The translations under genes were made by a program, and so were the position numbers. Shown here in pieces: positions 24,812-34,347 of a stretch of DNA of 64,000 nucleotides. Location: assembly GCA_020162035.1 (NCBI GenBank), contig JAIUNM010000012.1, positions 41,356 through 105,355 on the forward strand, in the 5' to 3' direction. Every line of letters starts with the position of its first letter. Within the stretch, counting starts at the first letter, position 1. Source of the DNA: Bacteroidota bacterium. Its GTDB lineage: Bacteria; Bacteroidota; Bacteroidia; B-17B0; Aurantibacillaceae. The notes beneath the pieces are model-generated. The model ran no database searches. It had not been told where the DNA came from and worked only from the letters and a program-made list of their open reading frames with translations.

Positions 24812-25427
24812 GTTTATTAAGTAATGTTTTAACTTCCATATTTTTTTCTAGTAAATATGCATTTAGTCCTGCTTCACCAGCGCCTTTTACATGTTGTATA
24901 GAATCGTCAACAAAAACAGTTTCTTCTGGCTTTAAATTATTTTCTTTTAGTACAAACTCAAAAATTTCTTTGTCTGGTTTGCGCATTCCAATTCTGCAGG
25001 AGTAATATAACTTATCAAAGTAATCTTCAAAATTTTGTATGCCATGTGTTCTTCTCAAATCTTTTTCAAAAATCTCAATATGTGTTTCGTTTGTATTACT
25101 TAATAAAAACGTTTTATAATTTTGCTTTGCTTCAATTAACGTATCAAATCTATGTTCTGGAAAATCTAATAACATAGCATTCCAGGCTTCATAAAGTAAA
25201 TAGTCATCGCCATTAAATCTTATTAATTGTTTTAAATTTTCAAAAAAATTAATAGGTGAAATTAAGCCTTTATCAAAATCATTAAATAGTTGAGTTTGAT
25301 TAGCTTGAGTATATATATCTTGAAATGGAATAGTACTAATTTTATTAAACTCTTGTATTGATTTATTAATATCAAGGTTAATTATTACACCTCCCAAATC
25401 GAAAATAATATTTTTAATATTGCGCAT
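24798..25427 (-). CDS. HAD-superfamily hydrolase (subfamily IA)
   Basis: 209 residues. Motif I is IIFDLGGVIINLD with the nucleophilic Asp; motif II is LLSNTNETH; motif III is KPDKEIFEF; motif IV is VFVDDSIQHVKGA. The helical cap between motifs I and II fits the YihX/epoxide-hydrolase-N group of small phosphatases that dephosphorylate sugar phosphates or nucleotides. The substrate is unknown. Its start lies 45 bp from the divergent PP2C gene, so the two share an intergenic promoter region; its 3' end overlaps the hydrolase gene. Confidence 0.9.
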   Translation of the reverse strand: MRNIKNIIFDLGGVIINLDINKSIQEFNKISTIPFQDIYTQANQTQLFNDFDKGLISPINFFENLKQLIRFNGDDYLLYEAWNAMLLDFPEHRFDTLIEAKQNYKTFLLSNTNETHIEIFEKDLRRTHGIQNFEDYFDKLYYSCRIGMRKPDKEIFEFVLKENNLKPEETVFVDDSIQHVKGAGEAGLNAYLLEKNMEVKTLLNKLNLL

Positions 25428-25433
25428 TAAAGT

Positions 25434-25441
25434 TATCTTTG
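25434..25441 (+). promoter_or_regulatory. -7 element TATCTTTG of the PP2C phosphatase gene
   Basis: A perfect TAnnTTTG octamer 30 nt before the ATG at 25472, giving a leader of about 24 nt, one of the longer ones in this window. Confidence 0.55.
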
Positions 25442-25471
25442 GTTACTAAAAATAAACATTAGTTACGAAAC

Positions 25472-27751
25472 ATGAAAATAGGATTTAAATTAACACTTAC
25501 TTTTTTTATTATTTCAATAGCTACAATGTTAATTGCTGGGATTATTAGTTACCGCGATGCCAAAGAAACTTTACAACAAGAAACATTTAAAAAATTAACC
25601 GCAATAAAAGAAATTAAAGCAAGTCAGGTAACAGAATATTTTAATCAAATTCAAAATCAATTATTGGCATTTGCCGAAAGTCCTTCCACAATTGAAGCGA
25701 TGAAAGGTTTTAAAACAGGATTTAACACATTAAATTCAGAGTTTTCAAATAGAGATGCTTACGATATCCATAGGCATAATAGAATTGATGATTTTTTAGA
25801 TACATTTTTTATTCCTCAATTAAATGACCATAGTATAAATATTATAAATAAAAAAGGTTTAAGGCCTTTAAACATTAATGCCCTTTTATTACAAGAGTTT
25901 TATATTGCAAATAATCATTTTTCATCAAATAATAGAATAAACATCGACTCTTTACCACAAAAATTTTATTATAACACAATTCATAAAAAGCACCATCATG
26001 TTATTAGAAGTTTTATGAAACGATTTGGTTATTATGACATATTTTTTATTGATAACGAAACAGCAAACATTGTTTATACCGTTTACAAAGAAATTGATTT
26101 TGCATCATCGTTAAATGCAGGAGCTTATAGAAATACAAATTTAGCCAAAGCATTTAATACAGTTTTACAAAATGATACGTTAAACAAAGCAGTTTTGGTT
26201 GATTTTGAAGAATACATTCCTTCTTACAATCATCCGGCTTCTTTTATGGCTTGTCCTATTAAAGAAAAAGGTAAAATAATTGGTGTTTTAGCATTTCAAA
26301 TGCCAATAGATAACATTAATAATTTAATGACCAATAATAACAAGTGGAAAGAAATTGGTTTAGGCTTATCTGGCGAAACATATTTAGTCGGCGAAGATTA
26401 TACACTTAGAAATCAAAGTCGATTTTTAATTGAAGATAGCGTAGGTTATTACAAATTATTAAAAGAAATTGGTGTTGGTAGTTTAAAAATTAATAAAATT
26501 AAAAACAGTAAAAATACTGTAGGGTTACAAGAGGTAAAAACACAAGGTACTAAAGAAGCCTTATCTGGAAAAACTGATAATTTAATTTTTGATGACTATA
26601 GAGGTATTTCGGTTTTATCATCATTTATGCCTTTAAATTTATTTGGAATGAAGTGGATTATTTTAAGTGAGATTGATGAAGAGGAGGCGTTTGAACCTGC
26701 TTTGGAGTTAAGAAATAAAATTATTAAAGCATCAATTATTATTGTTTTATTTATTTTGATTTTATCTTTTTTTATATCTAAAAAGGTTACAAAACCTATT
26801 AAAGAGTTAGAGTTTGATGCTTACGAATTAGCTAAAGGAAATTTAGATGTTGAAATTACAAATGATAGAACAGACGAAATTGGTTCATTAGCAAGTAGTT
26901 TCCAACAAATGCAACAGGCTATTAAAAACTTAATACATGGGCTCGAAGATAAAGTTGCTGAACGTACACAGGAAGTTGTTAAACAAAAAGATATTATAGA
27001 ACATAAGCAAAACGAAATAATTGATAGTTTAAATTATGCAAGTAAAATTCAAAGTACTTTATTAGCAAACGAAACTTTTTTAAATAAATATTTACCTAAT
27101 CATTTTATATTATTTAAACCAAAAGATATTGTAAGTGGCGATTTTTACTTTGCAACCAAAACCCAAACGCATTTTTATATTGCTGTTTGCGATAGCACAG
27201 GACATGGGGTTCCAGGGGCAATGATGAGTATTTTAAATATGGCATTTTTAAATGAAGCGATAAATCAACACAAACTTATTAAACCGAACGAAATATTTAA
27301 CCATGTAAGAAGTAGGCTAATCAAAAATTTATCAAAATACGGCGGACAAGATGGCATGGATGGCATTCTTTTTTCAATAGAAATTTCGAGTAATAAAATT
27401 TGCTATGCTGCAGCTAATAATGCACCAATTATTATTAGAAATGGCGAAGTTATTGAACTACCTTGCGATAAAATGCCTGTTGGAATTGGTTTAAAAGAAG
27501 ATACTTTTAATTTATTTGATGTTGAAATTAAGAACGGAGATATGCTAATTGCATATACCGATGGCTTTGCAGACCAATTTGGCGGACCAAAAGGTAAAAA
27601 ATTAATGTACAAACCACTTAAACAGCAATTGCTAAATTTTTCTGTTTTTAATGTAAATGAACAAAAACAAAAGTTAAATTTGTATTTCGAAAATTGGCGA
27701 GGCAATAATGACCAAGTTGATGACGTTTGTATTTTAGGAATTAAATTTTAA
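25472..27751 (+). CDS. Membrane sensor with HAMP and PP2C (SpoIIE-type) phosphatase domains
   Basis: 759 residues. An N-terminal membrane helix (8-25) is followed by a large extracytoplasmic sensor region of about 390 residues that looks like a double Cache domain (GLGLSGETYLVGEDYTLRNQSR). Then come a second membrane helix (419-437), HAMP (438-490; TDEIGSLASSFQQM), a coiled coil and a PP2C/SpoIIE domain from about 550, with metal-site motifs SGDFYF, CDSTGHGVPGAMMS and YTDGFADQFGG. Such proteins control anti-anti-sigma/STAS partners by dephosphorylation. The STAS-like gene at 29748 is a possible but unproven partner. A lipoprotein gene follows 5 bases downstream. Confidence 0.92.
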   Translation: MKIGFKLTLTFFIISIATMLIAGIISYRDAKETLQQETFKKLTAIKEIKASQVTEYFNQIQNQLLAFAESPSTIEAMKGFKTGFNTLNSEFSNRDAYDIHRHNRIDDFLDTFFIPQLNDHSINIINKKGLRPLNINALLLQEFYIANNHFSSNNRINIDSLPQKFYYNTIHKKHHHVIRSFMKRFGYYDIFFIDNETANIVYTVYKEIDFASSLNAGAYRNTNLAKAFNTVLQNDTLNKAVLVDFEEYIPSYNHPASFMACPIKEKGKIIGVLAFQMPIDNINNLMTNNNKWKEIGLGLSGETYLVGEDYTLRNQSRFLIEDSVGYYKLLKEIGVGSLKINKIKNSKNTVGLQEVKTQGTKEALSGKTDNLIFDDYRGISVLSSFMPLNLFGMKWIILSEIDEEEAFEPALELRNKIIKASIIIVLFILILSFFISKKVTKPIKELEFDAYELAKGNLDVEITNDRTDEIGSLASSFQQMQQAIKNLIHGLEDKVAERTQEVVKQKDIIEHKQNEIIDSLNYASKIQSTLLANETFLNKYLPNHFILFKPKDIVSGDFYFATKTQTHFYIAVCDSTGHGVPGAMMSILNMAFLNEAINQHKLIKPNEIFNHVRSRLIKNLSKYGGQDGMDGILFSIEISSNKICYAAANNAPIIIRNGEVIELPCDKMPVGIGLKEDTFNLFDVEIKNGDMLIAYTDGFADQFGGPKGKKLMYKPLKQQLLNFSVFNVNEQKQKLNLYFENWRGNNDQVDDVCILGIKF

Positions 27752-27756
27752 AAATA

Positions 27757-28482
27757 ATGCGCATATTAATTATACTTATAACAATAATTGGATTTATTAG
27801 TTGTAAAAAACCAGAAACTAATAAACCAGACACTAGTCAAACTTTAACAACTACAACTAAAATTGCTGGTGTTTTAACTTATCAAAATATTAATACAAGC
27901 ATATCGCCTTCTAATTCCTTTTCAACAGCATTGCAAATTAATGCAAGGTTTTATTCGCCCGAAATTACTGTTGGAGCAGCTACAATGAGCAATACTTGCG
28001 ATGCGGGAACAGTAACTGCAAATGGATATCAGTTAAAAAAAATTGTTACCAATAGTACAACTATTTCTTATGTAGATACTACAGGTTTGATAAGTAATTT
28101 TCCTATTACTTATTCCTTAAATGGAAGCAGTGTTTATACAATTACAACATTTACAAATTCTTTAATTTCTATACCATCAATAAGTAATTACAATACTTTG
28201 CCAGCATTTATTTCAAAAGCGTCTGCGTTTACTTTTACATTAGCCGATGCAGTAAATGTTGAAAATGCAGAGTTATATATTTATAATATACCCGTTAGCT
28301 TTACTAATAATGTTGTAAATGTTCCTATTAATGTTTTATCAACTATACCTACAGCAACATTTATAAGTATGGAGTTAAAATTAAGTCAGCAAGGTTCAAC
28401 AAATTATAAGTTTAACGGTAAGTATTTTAATATATTAAACTCTACCAGTTATATTAAAAAGAATGTTTATGTTACGCCGTAA
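27757..28482 (+). CDS. Hypothetical secreted lipoprotein
   Basis: 241 residues. The N-terminus MRILIILITIIGFISC is a lipoprotein signal with Cys16 as anchor, followed by a KKPETNKP linker. The rest is Ser/Thr/Asn-rich, predicted all beta, with no motif I recognise. It starts 5 bases after the PP2C phosphatase stop and is probably co-transcribed with it. It could be a surface protein that works with the sensor domain of that phosphatase, but this is only position. A weak AT palindrome (28489-28504) follows the gene. Confidence 0.75.
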   Translation: MRILIILITIIGFISCKKPETNKPDTSQTLTTTTKIAGVLTYQNINTSISPSNSFSTALQINARFYSPEITVGAATMSNTCDAGTVTANGYQLKKIVTNSTTISYVDTTGLISNFPITYSLNGSSVYTITTFTNSLISIPSISNYNTLPAFISKASAFTFTLADAVNVENAELYIYNIPVSFTNNVVNVPINVLSTIPTATFISMELKLSQQGSTNYKFNGKYFNILNSTSYIKKNVYVTP

Positions 28483-28600
28483 TTAATCATCTAAAATTTT
28501 AGATTTTATTTTATTGAGTAAACTGTATGTTTAAATTATTAAATGGTTTTAGTTTATTGGATATAAAATCTTATATTGCTCTTTAATAAACAAAAGATTT

Positions 28601-29563
28601 ATGAAAAAAATTGTGGTTACTTTACTTCTTCTATTTTCTTTTCTTTGTTACTCACAAGGCGATTGTCCGCCAACATTAATCTGTGCAAATTCCGCAGGTA
28701 CCGCACTTGCTGGCTCTGTTAGTGAGTTAAATGCAACAAATCAAGGTTGTTTATTTGGCGAAGCCGCAAGAACATCATGGGTAGCCGTTTGTTTTTCAAC
28801 TGGGGGTATTTTTAGGTTTTTATTAAATCCAGGTGGAGGTGCAGGTAACGATATGGATTGGTTAGTTTGGGGACCAAATCCAGTATGTCCCCCAACTACA
28901 GGACCAGTAAGATGTTCATATGCTGCTGTTTCTGGTGGTTCAAACAATACAGGAATAAATTCTGTAAATAATGCGCCTCAAACGGATAATTCTGAAACAG
29001 CTTCGGGTAATCAATGGACTCAAGACCTTGTTGTTGCCGCTGGAGATTGTTACATACTATGTATCAGTAATTATGGTGCAGGAAATAACACTTGGGCGCT
29101 AGATTTCACTGGTACAACAGCTTTAATGACATGTTCCCCTTTAAATATCGATTTAATTTCTTTTATTGGAAATAATTTTGACGCTTATAATCAAATAAAA
29201 TGGGAATGTGCAACTGAAAAAAATAACAATTATTTTTTATTACAAAGGTCAAACGATGCTAGTTCATGGGAGCAAATAAGTTTAGTTTATGGTGCAGGAA
29301 ACTCTAATGAAGTTACAAAATATTATTTTAATGATTATAATTATATAAAAGATGATTTTAATTATTATAGAATAGTGCAAGTAGATTATGATGGAAAAAA
29401 AGAAGCATCAAATATTATTTCAGTTGATAATCATAATTCTAAGATTAAAAAAGTTACTAAAATGGTAAATTTAGTTGGTAAAGAAGTAGATGAAAATTAT
29501 GATGGCACTATAATTTACTATTACTCAGATGGTACACATCAAAAAGTTTTAAAAAGTAATTAA
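28601..29563 (+). CDS. Secreted T9SS-type protein of unknown function
   Basis: 320 residues. A signal peptide (MKKIVVTLLLLFSFLCYSQG) precedes a Cys- and Gly-rich beta domain (to about 178) with MDWLVWGPNP and VRCSYAAVSGG, a pattern common in Bacteroidota surface proteins with 9-12 cysteines. Then comes a fibronectin-like module (NQIKWECATEKNNNYFLLQRSND). The C-terminus KMVNLVGKEVDENYDGTII..YSDGT is a sorting-tail variant without the YPNP box. It is likely exported by T9SS. No enzymatic motif is visible. Confidence 0.78.
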   Translation: MKKIVVTLLLLFSFLCYSQGDCPPTLICANSAGTALAGSVSELNATNQGCLFGEAARTSWVAVCFSTGGIFRFLLNPGGGAGNDMDWLVWGPNPVCPPTTGPVRCSYAAVSGGSNNTGINSVNNAPQTDNSETASGNQWTQDLVVAAGDCYILCISNYGAGNNTWALDFTGTTALMTCSPLNIDLISFIGNNFDAYNQIKWECATEKNNNYFLLQRSNDASSWEQISLVYGAGNSNEVTKYYFNDYNYIKDDFNYYRIVQVDYDGKKEASNIISVDNHNSKIKKVTKMVNLVGKEVDENYDGTIIYYYSDGTHQKVLKSN

Positions 29564-29747
29564 ACTATTTTAATTTTTTTGAAACATTTTAATTATTATG
29601 GTTGTCAAAAATTCCTTATTAATGGTGCATTTAACAATATGTCCTTCGTAAAGCACATTTAATTATAATTCAAATAAGTTTATTATAAATTTAAGAAGCT
29701 ATTGAAAATTAATGTTAATTTTATAGGATTACAACTATAGAATTAAA

Positions 29748-30161
29748 TTGTTTTATAAAGAGAGTGATATAATAAAAGAAACTGCAACTAAAACTATTAA
29801 GCTTAGGTTATTAAAAAATAACATTATTCATTACACTTACTTTTCTGAAACGGAAATAGATTTAGAGAATGTAATTATAAATCATAATGTTTTTAAAGAA
29901 TTTGCCTCTTTTAAACCTGGTTTAATTATTGATTCTGTTGATGGTTTAGTTCAAATAGAAGCTGAGGGTGTAAAATTTATTAGAGATAAAGAAAAAGAAA
30001 CACCGCTAATTGGTAGAGCATTTGTTACAAACTCTATGGCAAATAAAATATTAATTTCAATTTATTATAAAACAAACCCATCGTTATTTCCAGTAAAAGT
30101 TTTTAAAGATTATATAAAAGCCAACGAATGGTTATTTAGTTTAACAAAAAGTGAATTGTAG
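29748..30161 (+). CDS. Small STAS/SpoIIAA-like protein (DUF7793 type)
   Basis: 137 residues from a TTG start; no ATG lies near the beginning. The pattern of a mixed alpha/beta N-terminal half (TIKLRLLKNNIIHYTY...) followed by IGRAFVTNSMANKILISIYYK and PVKVFKDYIKANEWLF resembles the SpoIIAA-like proteins widespread in the phylum. Their function is little known; they may act like STAS phospho-switch proteins. A membrane PP2C phosphatase is encoded 2 kb upstream, a suggestive but weak link. A strong terminator follows. Confidence 0.65.
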   Translation: MFYKESDIIKETATKTIKLRLLKNNIIHYTYFSETEIDLENVIINHNVFKEFASFKPGLIIDSVDGLVQIEAEGVKFIRDKEKETPLIGRAFVTNSMANKILISIYYKTNPSLFPVKVFKDYIKANEWLFSLTKSEL

Positions 30162-30214
30162 GTTTATTAAAAAAAACTTTATATAATCTCTATTTTTTAA
30201 ATTTTCACAAACAA

Positions 30215-30243
30215 AAAAAGGCTTCAATTTTTGAAGCCTTTTT
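30215..30243. terminator. Bidirectional intrinsic terminator
   Basis: Arms AAAAAGGCTTCAA (30215-30227) and TTGAAGCCTTTTT (30231-30243) are perfect 13-base complements around a three-T loop. It separates the converging STAS-like gene and PKD protein gene, with T-runs on both strands. Confidence 0.9.
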
Positions 30244-30261
30244 AACACGTTATTTAATTTT

Positions 30262-33200
30262 TTATTTTAATAATGTAACATGCCCTGTTAACTGCCTTTC
30301 TTTTCCGGCTTTATCTGTTACATCAACTTTCCATTGGTAAACATCCATTTTATCTTCAGGGAATTTTCCTTTTACTCTTCCATCCCATCCTTCATTAATG
30401 TCAGATGTCATAAATATTAATTCACCCCATCTGTCAAAAATTCTTAAAGTAAATTTATCAATACCAATTCCTGTACCAGTAAATGTATCGTTTATACCAT
30501 CTCCGTTTGGAGTAAATGCATTTGGTATATAAAAAGTATAATCAGGTCCAATATCAACTAAACGGTTAACAGTATCTTTACAACCCCAAGTGTTTCTTAC
30601 AGCTAACCAAACTCTGTATTGTTTTGGTTCAAGTGTATTAAAATAATGTTTAGGGCTAATTTGTGAAGAGTCAGTAACGTTATTTCCATCGTTAAAATAC
30701 CAATGGAAACTGTTAGCACCAATTGATGTGTTTGTAAATTCAACTTCAGGCGTTAAAATATTTCCATCTAAACCTCTCCATTGAAAATCTGCAACTGGTT
30801 TTGGATAAACCGTAACATAATTGCGTTTTAATATTGAATCTACACAACCACTATCGCTTGTTAAGGTTAATTTAATATCGTAACGTTTTAAATCTGTATT
30901 AGAATTGTTAGTGAAGCATAAATTCGGTAAATCTCCATTTGCATTATTAAAAGTTTGACCATTACCTATTTGCCATAACCAGCTAACATTTTTAGCAGGG
31001 CCAGTTAACACAGCAGAACTATCAAACAAAGGAATACATAAATCTGTACAACCCGCACGTTTTGGAGCATGAAAATTTGGTTTAGGAATATAGTTAATAT
31101 AAATAGGTAATGTAATGCTATTTGTACATCCATTAACCGTTGTCATTAACATTGTAATTGTATTTGTTCCTACAGTTGCAAATGTGTTGGTAACTGTTGC
31201 TCCCGTAGCTTCAATACTCAAAGGGCTATTATTATAATCCCAATTGTAAGTTGCTATACTTCCACTTACAGCTGCTTGTGTTCCAATTAAAGTAGTTCTT
31301 TTGCCAAAACATGTTTTAGAATAAGAAAATTGTCCATAAGGTCTTTCATAAACTTCTATTGTTGTAGTATTTGTATTTGTACATCCTTTGTTTGATGTTA
31401 CTGTTAAAGTAATATTATATAAACCTGCGGCACTAAAACTATAACTTGTTGCTGGTGTTGCATTAGTTAAATTTGTGTTTTGCCCTGCATAATTCCAAGC
31501 ATAATTAGTTATTGTTCCAATTGCTATTGTACTAGTAACACCACTCATTTGGCTTGGTTGAGTATCTACACAAGTATTAACGTTTGTAATAAATGCTTTT
31601 GGATTTGGATTAACCCAAACATTATTTGTTGTACTAGTTTTACAAGTTAAACCAGTTGCCGGTGTTGAGGTAATTGTATAAGAAACCGCATTATTGCCAA
31701 AGTTTGTAAAAGTATGAACTGCGGTTTGAGCAGCAGCACTTTGATCAACTGTTCCATTATTGTAATAATCCCAAATTATTGTACTCATTGGGTTTCCATT
31801 CCCATTACCAGTATTACTTAAAGTTGATGCGCTACCTAAACAAACTGAATCTGAAACAAAACCAGGAGTTGGTAAACTAAATACTGTTACCGATTTTTTA
31901 AGCGAATCTAAACAACCGTTACTTGTTAAAGCATATAGTGTTGATGTGTAAGTTAAATTAGCCGTTGCATTTGCAGGATTAGTATAAGAAAATACTGGGT
32001 TAGGTTGAGTTGAACTTCCCCCACCTGGCGCACCAAAGTTCCAACTGTATGATGAAATTGCGCCAGTGTTTGCATTTACTGTTGATGTTGTTAAGTTAGT
32101 AAATGTTGTTGGCGTGTTAAAGCACACATTATCAGGTGTAAAGTCTAACACTGCTCTACCAAAAACTGTTACTGTTTTTACGGCTTTACTTGTGCAATTA
32201 TTACTTGTATTTACAGTTAATGTAACCGAGTAAACTCCCGATGGATTATAAAGTACATTTGTTGATGGCGTTGGATTTGTTAAACTTTGTGTACCATTTC
32301 CATATTGCCATGCATAATTAGTAATAGTACCTACAGCTAAAGTTGATGTTACACCGCTTAAACCTAAAGGATAACCAAAACAAACATTTGTGTTTGTAAT
32401 TACAGCTTGCGGGCCTGCATAAACGAATATGTTTTTAGAAAATGAACTTTTACATTGTAAAGTGCCACTTGGGTTAGTTGATACAGTGTAGTTTACCATT
32501 GTATTACCTTGATTTGGAAATACAAACGTTGTGCTTGTACTTACAGTATTCATATCAGGGTTATTATCGTTATTAAAATCCCATGCAAAATTTGAGTATG
32601 GGTTACCATTACCACTTCCTACATGCGTTAAATTTGTAGGATTTGTTTGACAAACAGAATCGGCTACAAAAGTTGCAGTTGGCAAGCTAAATACCTGTAA
32701 TGTTTTTGTAACCGTTGCTGTACAACCATTTACAGATGTTACTAATAAAGATACATTATAAACTGTATTAGCCGTTTGGTTTGCAGGATTTGTGTATGTA
32801 TTTACTGGAGTTGCTGCAGAACTTGTTCCTGATGTTGCTCCAAAATTCCAAGAATAAGAGCTAATTGCACCAGTATTTGCATTTAGTGTAGTTGTGCTTA
32901 AATTAGTATAATTTGTTACAGAATTAAAGCAAACATTAGATGCAGCAAAATCTGAAACTGGATTACCAAATACGCTTACTGTTTTTGTGATTGTAGCAGG
33001 ACAACCATTGTTACTGGCTACATTTAAAGTAATGCTGTGTGTGCCAGATGTTGCATAACTTACAGTAGGGTTGGTTGCGTTTGAGGTAGCGGGTGTTCCG
33101 CCAGTCATTGTCCATGTATAATTATTGCTCCCTGTTAAAACGGTTGATGTATTTGTAATTGGTAAATTAACACCCATACAATTATTAGGTATAGTAAAGT

Positions 33201-34140
33201 TAGCCGTTGGCATTGGATGCACAATTACAGTTTGGGAGGATAGTCCTTTACATACTGTACTTGCATTGGCAACAGTTAAACTTACGGTGTATGTTCCAGG
33301 GGCAGGATAGGTATAGTTAACATTTGTAGAAGTAAAATTAGTGCCATTACCCATTGCCCAAGTATAAGTATGGGCCGCACCAGGTGTTGTATTGTTAAAT
33401 GTAATAGGGGAGCCTAAACAAACACCAGTACCGCCAGAACTTTGAGTATATGAAGATGGTAAACCTGGGTTAACTGTTAAAGTTGTGTGTTGAATACCAC
33501 AACCATTAGTATATGAGAAAACACTTGTACCAATACCTGTAGCTGGAGTTGCTGCAACAGGACCTGTTCCTGAAGCTGGAATTCCTATAGCAGGATTACT
33601 ATTTGTCCAAGGCGTACCTGCAGGTAATGCAAACGCAGGTAAATTTTGACCCATACAAATTGGTGATGCAGAACCGCCTGTAGTTGCTGGAGGTACGGTA
33701 AAGTTTACAGTTAAAGGGTACATACCACAACCATCTGATGTAAATGAATTATTACCACTTAAAATTGTAAATGAACAAGGTACACCCGCCGGGATTCCAA
33801 AATAATCGTAATATACCCAATCGTTATAAGTATTTTGCTGTCCACTACAGCCTGCTGCGTAGGTAATAGGTGTACTACAACCAGGTAAAGAACCAAAAGG
33901 AATGTCCATAACGCCAGCAACAGGTGGGTTTGTTTGAGTGTTACTTACTCCATTTATGGTTAATTGTATAGTCATATTCGTAGTGCTTGGGTTTGCAGAT
34001 CCATGCCAATGCTCAACAAAAATACGTAGGTTACCATTACAGCTTACGCAATATGCAATTTGTACAGAGTGTGCAATAGTATCATTAACTATAGCAAGTA
34101 GTACAAATAAGAAAAAAAACTTGGCTTTAATGTTTTTCAT
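30262..34140 (-). CDS. Giant secreted PKD-repeat protein with gliding-motility-type C-terminal domain
   Basis: 1292 residues with a signal peptide (MKNIKAKFFFLFVLLAIVND). After a Cys-rich N-terminal domain (about 25-225) come about eleven PKD-type Ig-like modules, recognisable by W.(F/Y/M)G.G, Y...G.Y.V.L.V and a Cys before each linker. Residues 1200-1292 are the CHU/gliding-motility sorting domain: IPNAFTPNGDGINDTF, IFDRWGELIF, NEGWDGR and a terminal GHVTLLK. It should be secreted by T9SS and attached to or released from the cell surface, as an adhesin or matrix protein. No enzymatic domain is visible. Adjacent blocks of three PKD modules are duplicated. Confidence 0.92.
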   Translation of the reverse strand: MKNIKAKFFFLFVLLAIVNDTIAHSVQIAYCVSCNGNLRIFVEHWHGSANPSTTNMTIQLTINGVSNTQTNPPVAGVMDIPFGSLPGCSTPITYAAGCSGQQNTYNDWVYYDYFGIPAGVPCSFTILSGNNSFTSDGCGMYPLTVNFTVPPATTGGSASPICMGQNLPAFALPAGTPWTNSNPAIGIPASGTGPVAATPATGIGTSVFSYTNGCGIQHTTLTVNPGLPSSYTQSSGGTGVCLGSPITFNNTTPGAAHTYTWAMGNGTNFTSTNVNYTYPAPGTYTVSLTVANASTVCKGLSSQTVIVHPMPTANFTIPNNCMGVNLPITNTSTVLTGSNNYTWTMTGGTPATSNATNPTVSYATSGTHSITLNVASNNGCPATITKTVSVFGNPVSDFAASNVCFNSVTNYTNLSTTTLNANTGAISSYSWNFGATSGTSSAATPVNTYTNPANQTANTVYNVSLLVTSVNGCTATVTKTLQVFSLPTATFVADSVCQTNPTNLTHVGSGNGNPYSNFAWDFNNDNNPDMNTVSTSTTFVFPNQGNTMVNYTVSTNPSGTLQCKSSFSKNIFVYAGPQAVITNTNVCFGYPLGLSGVTSTLAVGTITNYAWQYGNGTQSLTNPTPSTNVLYNPSGVYSVTLTVNTSNNCTSKAVKTVTVFGRAVLDFTPDNVCFNTPTTFTNLTTSTVNANTGAISSYSWNFGAPGGGSSTQPNPVFSYTNPANATANLTYTSTLYALTSNGCLDSLKKSVTVFSLPTPGFVSDSVCLGSASTLSNTGNGNGNPMSTIIWDYYNNGTVDQSAAAQTAVHTFTNFGNNAVSYTITSTPATGLTCKTSTTNNVWVNPNPKAFITNVNTCVDTQPSQMSGVTSTIAIGTITNYAWNYAGQNTNLTNATPATSYSFSAAGLYNITLTVTSNKGCTNTNTTTIEVYERPYGQFSYSKTCFGKRTTLIGTQAAVSGSIATYNWDYNNSPLSIEATGATVTNTFATVGTNTITMLMTTVNGCTNSITLPIYINYIPKPNFHAPKRAGCTDLCIPLFDSSAVLTGPAKNVSWLWQIGNGQTFNNANGDLPNLCFTNNSNTDLKRYDIKLTLTSDSGCVDSILKRNYVTVYPKPVADFQWRGLDGNILTPEVEFTNTSIGANSFHWYFNDGNNVTDSSQISPKHYFNTLEPKQYRVWLAVRNTWGCKDTVNRLVDIGPDYTFYIPNAFTPNGDGINDTFTGTGIGIDKFTLRIFDRWGELIFMTSDINEGWDGRVKGKFPEDKMDVYQWKVDVTDKAGKERQLTGHVTLLK
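31339..32955 (-). repeat. Two tandem copies of a three-PKD-module block
   Basis: Residues 396-663 and 664-934 of the PKD protein align module by module. Module A carries NANTGAISSYSWNFG in both copies, module B FV.DSVC..., GNGNP and a W-D strand, and module C ITN.N.C...SGVTST.A.GTITNYAW. The unit is about 268 residues (about 805 bp). This indicates duplication of a triple-domain unit rather than of single modules. Confidence 0.85.
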
Positions 34141-34347
34141 ATATATAAATGTTAATTAGTTTAACTTTTTAGTTTCTTTAACGAAATTAGGCGTTTCGAC
34201 AAAAAAAACAAATTTTTTTAATAATTGAAAAGCTACTTTTACTCAACGGAACTATAATCTATTGATAATTAACAAATTATATTTTTTTTAAATCAATTTA
34301 GGTAAAAATCAAAACAAAAAATATTTTTAATTTAATAAATTTACATA

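Noticed and set aside
28489..28504. Palindrome ATCTAAAATTTTAGAT after the lipoprotein gene as a terminator
   Set aside because: Almost pure AT with no loop; too weak to call.
31339..33310. CRISPR-like or other DNA repeats and a plus-strand frame in the PKD gene
   Set aside because: The repeats are diverged coding repeats of PKD domains, not short identical repeats with unique spacers; the frame is a shadow.
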